A DNA stretch of 64,000 bases from Pachyseris speciosa (taxonomy: Eukaryota; Cnidaria; Anthozoa; Scleractinia; Pachyseridae), in NCBI GenBank assembly GCA_016490735.1, contig JAEMWC010000747.1:151001-215000 (forward strand), given 5' to 3'. The translations under genes were made by a program, and so were the position numbers. Below the pieces are notes generated by a model, which worked only from the letters and a program-made list of their open reading frames with translations, did no database searches and was not told where the DNA came from. How positions within the stretch are numbered: the first letter of the stretch is position 1; the number at the start of each line of letters is the position of its first letter. This document shows positions 57,101 to 64,000 of this stretch, in pieces.

Positions 57101-58622
57101 CTGTAAGTACATTGACTTGAAGCTCTCTCACCATTTAATATGCCCATTGTAAAGCAACAATAGTTGATTTCAATAGTCAATTTCCAGTGTTCACAAAAGC
57201 CCGCTAAGAAGAAATGAATATGCGTAATCGATCAATCATCGCCGGAGAAGGGCAGCGTGTGCTTTGCTTCCAAATTCCATGTTTAACTGTTTTCTCCTTG
57301 AAACTTTGATAGACTGAGGTCAACATATTAATAACTTCAGAAAACCTACATACATAATATGATGTACATGAACATGCTTTTCAGTCTTTTGAAGTGGAGA
57401 CATTCCGAGGAATTCTATCGTCATGAGCGCTGCATTCAATTCGCTTCATTGGGCACAAGGTTCTTCCTACACTGTACATCAAACCGCCAATTTTTTGGCT
57501 CGTCCATGAGCCATGACTGATGCTTGAAAGTTTTTGTTAGTTTTCTATTGATCTGATTTTGACAACTAGCCATTAAAAAAATTGAAAATGTTGGCGAGTT
57601 GGCACGGAGTTTCAAGCGGCAAATTAAAAACAGATCGAGCTGTAGATAAGAAGACAGAAGACCGGCGTAATTAAGCGGAGCACGTGCGAGGCTTCCGAAC
57701 TACCTACTCTTCGGCAAATCTTTTTTCCACGGACAAACTCTACTGAATTAAAATCTGCACAAGTTTACAAAGATGGCCAGGAAAATGTGTTCCAGTCTTT
57801 CGAAGTAGAAAATGTACATTTGAGCGCCGGCGTGTCGAATAAACAAAACATTTCACATACAACTACCCAAACTTATGTGTCTTCACCGTTGCCAGAATGA
57901 ACTTCAGATTTCTACAGTGTACATGATAAAATTTTTAGTGCACAAAGAAGTCTCTGCTGCAGGTCTCAGAGTCTGAACTTTTTTGTAGGAGAATATGAGA
58001 AGAGTATAAAAACTCAGGTCCTAACGAAAAGAAAGCTAGTGTTTCCATTGCCACAAATTTGCCAATTTACCATTTATCACCATACCCCTAGTAATGTAAA
58101 GTTGGGTACAAAAGCATCATAATAATTTTCTTGGACTAGAACTGCATGCGATTGAATTTTTTCTGCAAACAAGACATACATTCTCAGACAAAAATTACTA
58201 ATTCAGAGCCTGTACTGCCGAGCTACAACTGTACAGGAATCTTGTGGGAGTTAGGCCATTGAACTAAGTTCATGTGACAAACTTAACTATAAACAAAATA
58301 AACTACAAATAAAGAAAATGCATGATTGTTTGTACATTTCTTACTTCTTGGAGGAAGTTCTACATGGCTACAAAGGAGGCTCATAATGCCTCCCAGCACC
58401 ATGTCTGCAGTCTGGAAAGAGTCAATAGACACCTTTACCAGTTTCCTCTCAAGACAGGCTGCATGCCCATCTTCTGTAACTCAGATGGTTTGTACATGTA
58501 CATTTGAATGTAAATTTATGAAAACTAATAATATTCTTTGTTGAAGTCAACTGAATACATCTGCAAGATGGAACAGTGCAAGAGTACAGACCAGCTTTCC
58601 CAAGCAAAAATGTATGATCATA

Positions 58623-58835
58623 AAAGGGGCAGTGTCATGCTATTGGGCAACTTTATAAAAAGCTACATGTAGAAGGTGTCTTTGCATCAGTTGAATTCCA
58701 AAAATAATGGTATGGTTCTATTAAAGACTATTTGAAGTTACTGAAACTGTTTCCTGCTCCTGTTTATGTGTAAAGTCTCAAAGTAATGATTTTAGCACAG
58801 CTAAAACAGCAAAATCCTCGTGATACTGTCCCTTT
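58623..58835. mobile_element. 213-bp MITE (AAAGGGGCA family), copy 2
   Basis: AAAGGGGCAGTGTCATGCTA at the left and the complement of AAAGGGACAGTATCACG at the right. The left half matches the complement of 24024-24412. Shorter than copy 1 through internal deletion. Confidence 0.65.
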
Positions 58836-60039
58836 AAAATGATGAATGAAAACAACTTTTGCCTTGAAATTCACAAGTTCTTGTTCTACATTTTTACGCT
58901 TCATTTTCTGCAGGTTACTGCTACATGTAACTAGTAGATGGGAGTCACAGAAAATAAAGAAGTTAAACATTGACTTCCATCAAGTGACTGAAGACTTTGC
59001 TCTTTGAGAACCATTTGGTGAACCCAAAGCTCCCAGTACAGCTCAGTTGAACATCTGCATCAAAACAAAACACGGCTAAAATCAAGTATTTTACTGATCA
59101 CTGCATTCATTATTAATTTCCTTTAAGGTAAGAACAGTCCATGTCCCATGAACTGATCTTCAACTGCACTGAAATCAACAAAGAGGTGCAGTGAATAAAT
59201 CAGTTACCAGAGAAAGGCAATGCCAGAGCTGTCTCAGTATAAACTAAATTATCTGCCATTTTGTTTTAAAACTAGGCAACGATACTGGACCATGAGAAGG
59301 TTGCAGGGTTCTGTAAATTGAAATGGCAATTTTCTCCTTAAAATGAGGAAGTACATGGTCCATCTAGTCTATCTAAATCACAAATTCTCATCAACATCAG
59401 TAACATAAAAAAGTACAATGAGAGGCAAAGCTCTTTGGGATATTTGATATTTTGGGACATTTGCGATAAATGTAAAATTAGAGGCTAAAAAATCCTTGAA
59501 TTGTCAAAATACTAATAAAATTGACTAAACTTAAAAGTAGCATAGACATTTCAGACTATGCCCTTCTTCAGAGTCACAAGGAAAGAGAAAGCTTACCTTT
59601 TCAAAACAGTACACTGCATCCAGATTCTGTTGCGGTGAAAAGCCATCATTTTTCATTTAAAACAAATGAAATGAAAATCTTCCTAAACCCTGCCACAACT
59701 GCAAGTGGCCACTGCAGGCACAACTGCCAGGTTTTTCTGTGAGCCTGCAGTAGTGAGGCTGCTGACAAAAAACACTCCCATTTATTCCCAGTCTCTTCTG
59801 AAACATGCTGTTTCCACACATTTTCTTACAGCGTAATCAAGCAGCAACTGTACTTCAAATGAACTTAAACGGTTTTTTTGTGGCTTTGATCTGAAGAACA
59901 CCACTAGGGACGTAACAAAACTCTGGCTGTGACCACCCCTAGTGTCTGTCCTAGATATCTACTTTATGGGGGCACTCATTAGTTACTTCATTAACAAATT
60001 ATTGTAAACTGCATATTAAGCAGTCTGGTCAAGTCCCCC
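58836..60039. other. No gene recognised
   Basis: AT-rich, with small open frames only. No repeat that I can match inside the window. Confidence 0.35.
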
Positions 60040-60118
60040 GGCCAGTGATGTAAACTATCCCTGAAAGGCCCGACGGGGAGAGGATAAGTATGTATGTATT
60101 GTATTGTATTGTATTGTA
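60040..60118 (+). mobile_element. SINE 3' tail fragment
   Basis: GGCCCGACGGGGAGAGGATA then AGTATGTATG and TATTG repeats. It resembles the GAAAAGCCCCGTGAGGACGA…AAGTATGTATG end of the SINE at 32617-32903. No tRNA-like head is present. Confidence 0.5.
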
Positions 60119-60546
60119 CTATTGATGGTGTCTACCATTTGAATATTTTTTGCTAATTATTTGTTTGGAATTTTTATAAGCTGAAGTTTATCACGTTTGC
60201 AATGGACTGAAATAGGAGAGTTCTAGACTGTTCTGTAGTCACAACTGACACAAGGAAAAGATTCTTGAATTGAAAATGCAATTAAGAGTGCTACAAAGCA
60301 ATTTGAAAATAAGAAGCAATATCCTAACAGTAAGAAACCTTTTCTTGTTTCTACATGTAAATACTTATTTTAAGAACATTGTCATTCTTAATTTAATATC
60401 TCAAAGTAAGGTAATGATTTCTTAAATCAAGACTACTCATTTGATATTAAGGTCTTTTTCCCAAAATAAGTAACTGTTGCTCCTTAAAATAAGGATTTAA
60501 GTCTTAGTTTAAAATCGCAAGTTTAAGAGTGGACTTCGCCCTCTCC

Positions 60547-60583
60547 TGGCAAGTCAATAATAATTATTATTATTGACTTGCCA
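60547..60583. repeat. 37-nt near-perfect palindrome
   Basis: TGGCAAGTCAATAATAAT, one T, then its exact complement: two 18-bp arms. It could extrude a cruciform or form a strong RNA hairpin. No T-run suggests a terminator. Confidence 0.9.
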
Positions 60584-61430
60584 CTGTAGTGAGGTTTAAC
60601 TGTCGGTGGAAATTCTGAGAAATCAAATGTGACCAAGCAAGTTTGATTCATAAACAACATGCAATGACTCACATTCATGACCATAGAAGTCTGAAATAAA
60701 AGTTCAGAACTACACTGTAAATCATTTTGGCTAATTCACACACCTATAAGCTTATTTTTTTTTTGGAAAACCATTACTTTTTGAAAACTAGTAATACTGC
60801 CTTTTTTCTATAGATGCAGATACAAGGACAGAAAATTCAGTGCTGGTGCTACTAGTAGAGCACCAATGGGGAATAGTTTGGCTGTGCACAGTAACTGAGC
60901 TGAGGCAAAAGTGAACAATTTATTTTGTGGGGGCTACATTGTATGCTGGAACTACAGGTGTACTGTAGTTTTAAAATTCTAAAGGAATGCTAAAATGATA
61001 AAAGATAACAAAAAAAATAGAAACCCTTACATGGTCATCTGTATAAATTTTTAGAGGCACAGTAAATTAAGTTTTTGGGGTGGTAATATTTCTTTTGTTT
61101 CTGAAAAAATCAGGTCACAATCAAAGGGACACCTCTATGCGATTTATTGGCAATTTAATCTGTTAATAAAGAGAGGGTATCACTCCTGTGCATGCGCGCC
61201 ACAATGATGTTTTGAATAAATCTTTTTACGGGCTGAAACTAAATTCGCTTGGACATAATCAGTATCAATCTGTTGAGTTTTTTCCATTGTATTTGGTCAT
61301 CCGTCATTCTGGTCGTGGCTTCGATTTTTTCCCTTGAAAACCGACAAAAAAAAAAACACCAAGGCATTATTAACTAAATACATTGAAGATCACATGAAAA
61401 TAGAAAAAAAGAGGGAGAGAGAGATCTGTG

Positions 61431-61625
61431 GCACTCTAAAAAAATTTCCTGTGAGTATTGAACCATGCAGCTTACCACTCAAAAGTTTCAAGTCTTGTCG
61501 CTCACTTTAATATCGACTGCGCTACCAGCGCAAGCTTACTGAGTAACTAATATAATGTAACCTTCAATGCCTGTATTTTCTGCCTCGTTGATTTCATTTT
61601 TTTCTCAAAAACAAAGTGCAGCAAA
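61431..61625 (-). repeat. tRNA-like repeat on minus strand, copy 1
   Basis: On the minus strand, TGCGCTGGTAGCGCA (61532-61518) resembles an A box and GGTTCAATAC (61464-61455) resembles a B box, spaced as in a tRNA. Homologous to 61858-62010. A direct-repeat flank (AACACCAAG.CATTA…) occurs at about 61355 and 61636. Probably an old tRNA-derived SINE or tRNA relic. Confidence 0.4.
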
Positions 61626-61857
61626 TCGGCGAAAAAACACCAAGACATTATAAACTAAATACATTGAAGGCCACTTGAAAAAAATTGGTCAGGTGACGAA
61701 TACGTAAAGTATTTTCTTCTCTTTTTTAGTGGCTTATTTTGCACACATTCAAATATAGGTGGCTGCCATATTCTGAAAGAGGCAATTTCAAGGTCCAAAG
61801 CTAGTTACAAGGCGCTCAGATTAAAAAAGAAAAGAAAAGGAGAGAGAGATGTACGGT

Positions 61858-62010
61858 ACTCAAAAATAATTTTCCACGGGTATTGAACCACACGACTTAC
61901 CACTCAACACATTATCGTCTGCGCCATCAGCGCAAACTTACCAATTTGCCAATATAATGAAAGCTTTATCACCCGTACTTTCCGCCCCGCTGATTTCATT
62001 GTTACAAGAA
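61858..62010 (-). repeat. tRNA-like repeat on minus strand, copy 2
   Basis: The same A-box-like (61934-61920) and B-box-like (61889-61880) elements as copy 1, with a purine-rich GGAGAGAGAGAT upstream block also shared. About 425 bp from copy 1. Confidence 0.4.
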
Positions 62011-63600
62011 AAACAATAGCCTTCTTTTGTTCCTCATTTAACAGACAGAGAAAAAAAGCCTGGGGCAACATTTTTAAGTTCAATTCTAGGTCACATGCAA
62101 AATTTCAGCCAGTTTTGAGCAAAATCGAAAAACAGCCTAAAATTACACATAGGCAGTTTATGCCCCCAGCCCTTCAATTGTGACCTATGATCACTGCAGA
62201 ATCTGCTGATGTTGATAGTAAGTCGAGAAAAGCAGGTAAATAATGAAAAAAAAATCATTTGATAAATTGAATCTGGAAAGTGACGTCAAGGAAGACCGAT
62301 ATAGAGTCGCTAGAGGCAGAGAAACTCAGCAGATCAGTCATGTGTGGATCTAGAAGTCATGTGCGGCTCTAGAAAAGAGTCTATCAGATGTGGAAATTCT
62401 TAAATTTAAAAGGAACACAGGCTCCGATTTTGCCATGCATCTGCTTTCGCTGGAGGTTTCAACATAGCAGAATCCCGGAGAAGTTAGATGTGTATTTGTG
62501 TGTATTCATCTCTGCTTTTGTGGCTACATTCAGAGTATGTTTCAGTATAATAGATATCCATGCATGCATTTATTCATGGACATGATATTCTTGTTGGAGC
62601 TTTCATTTGGAAGGAGCCATATAATTATCATTGTAAAGATGAGAAATATTTGTATTTAAATTGTTTCTTTGAACAGAAATGGAATGCATATGGTGCGATG
62701 AGCTGATGCGGGCCGATATTTTGAAGAAATTGTTGATAAAGTACTCGCTAATGAACAAAGAGAAATGGTGGATTCAGCAGTTGATAATTATATGCTATTA
62801 TAGTTTAGTATTTTGGTTTGCGAGCTTGAGAAATTATCAATTTCAATGGGCAGTGATAACATTTCACTCGCACTGAAGATTTCCTGTGGGAGTTACAATT
62901 TCGCTTCCGGTTGGTTTATAAACAATGCACTTGAATTGACATTCGTCATGGTGTGCATGTGCGTGATACTGTACATGATACCTTCCTTTTAGTTACTCGG
63001 CCGACTTCCACTGGAAGGCCGAGTCTAGATCTGGGCTTCGTTCTTATTATTCTTTGTTGTCGTGTTTCATCCACAAAGCTCACTTCCGGCGTTTCTGCAC
63101 AAGCGCCTAAAAACATCAAGCTCGTAGTTCAAAGGTCTCAAGCATTAGATCACGCGTGCATTGTTTTGAAGTTATGTAAATTTCTCATGTAAGCCTATCC
63201 TCTAAACCCCAGAATATTATCAAAATATTCTTGTTTTCTTTACACAAGGACTTTGCCATTTTCAATAGGCATGCAAAAAGAAGTAAATGAAATGAACTCT
63301 GTTCTGCTTAGGGTTTTTCTCATCTTCTCAGAAGCGTGTGATGATTTAACACATGAATTTATCAGTCATGTTTTATAGTAGTAGGTTTCAAGTTAAATAG
63401 CCAGAATTTTGTTTTTATGCAAAACAGCTGAAAGCACTAGCTATTTGTGGTGAACTTGCTAACAAATTTTGAAAAGTCGTCGTTTTGTTTACAGGAGGAC
63501 TGCGACATTTCGATTTGTGAACACCTCAATAATGATGTGTGTATTTGAAAAATAACTGCATTTGTAACACTCTTTGTGAAAGTCATCCAAAATTTCACTT
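62011..63600. other. No gene recognised
   Basis: Open frames of up to 79 codons with no domain or splice context. Confidence 0.35.
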
Positions 63601-63604
63601 CAGT

Positions 63605-63697
63605 GACTCTCGTGCGTTGCGAATCGAGGCGGGCAATGCGATTCGCATCACGCAGGAAATGCGACGCTACTGGCAACTTACTCAGTGAGCGGAACCG
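63605..63697 (-). mobile_element. End of a MITE-like repeat, inverted relative to 56970
   Basis: On the minus strand it begins CCGCTCACTGAGTAAGTTGC and proceeds through GTCGCATTTCCTGCGTGATG and GCGAATCGCATTGCCCGCC. Same family as 56970-57100. Confidence 0.5.
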
Positions 63698-64000
63698 AAC
63701 AGTATTACCACAGATATATTAGCATTTGGTAATCATTCTCTATGGCAACTCTCAAAACAGTTTTATGTGCTTTGCTTGTACGTAAACGAAAAGGCCTTCT
63801 GCGAACCCAAAACCACTTTCAATTTTTCTAAAATCAGAAAACATGCTCTTGCGCTGGTGAGAGCCCATTGTGAAATATTTTCTTCTGTGGCTTGAGGCAC
63901 TGAAAAATATTTTTAAAACGCATTTTTGTTTTGAGAAAGTACAATGCGCCCAACATTGTGTTATTTCTTGGCAAGCGAACATGTATAAAAGTGTACCAGT

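Overview
This is a repeat-dominated stretch of a eukaryotic nuclear genome, most likely from an anthozoan cnidarian such as a stony coral. The taxon is an inference from the style of the repeats (CR1/L2-like LINEs, Penelope-like remnants, hammerhead-bearing repeats, tRNA-derived SINEs with TATG tails, many MITEs) and is not proven. I find no intact protein-coding gene, no rRNA and no convincing functional tRNA. Every long open frame I could interpret is either a decayed transposon protein or an artefact of tandem repeats.

Layout. 1-1042 is a foldback element. 1255-2350 is a degenerate copy of an interspersed repeat family (family R) carrying its own MITE, followed by a LINE fragment split by a 254-bp-period repeat that encodes a complete type I hammerhead ribozyme on the minus strand. 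5940-6770 and 12990-13312 are inverted copies of one repeat with a GGAATCC-type minisatellite. 7610-12158 is a full-length copy of family R (about 4.1 kb, itself split by a TA-flanked MITE), and 36969-41046 is a second full-length copy. 17590-18170 is the 3' end of a Penelope-like element on the minus strand with a hammerhead-like motif behind it. 18598-19460, 20677-20940 and 20961-21185 are retroelement fragments among microsatellites. 24529-25630 is a Mutator-like non-autonomous element with 9-bp target duplications.

The second half is dominated by two very large inverted-repeat structures. In structure A (26141-41281) the arms are a 20-bp minisatellite in opposite orientations, and the interior holds nested MITEs, a decayed open frame of a cysteine/histidine-containing repeat protein, a tRNA-derived SINE and a 5'-truncated CR1-like LINE. 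The right arm is interrupted by a family R copy. In structure B (41544-54111) the arms are a 40-bp minisatellite of about 4 kb each, with a 3.6-kb interior holding a foldback element, a TTAA-type MITE and an AG microsatellite. In both, the homology continues a short way past the satellite at the outer ends and then stops, as expected of foldback-type transposons or of inverted segmental duplications.

The right end (54112-64000) has low gene signal: a 534-bp-spaced duplication, short MITE copies, SINE tails, a duplicated tRNA-like repeat on the minus strand and an 18-bp-arm palindrome. The elements do not form a pathway. The unifying theme is successive insertion, and several empty-site/filled-site comparisons inside the window allow relative dating.
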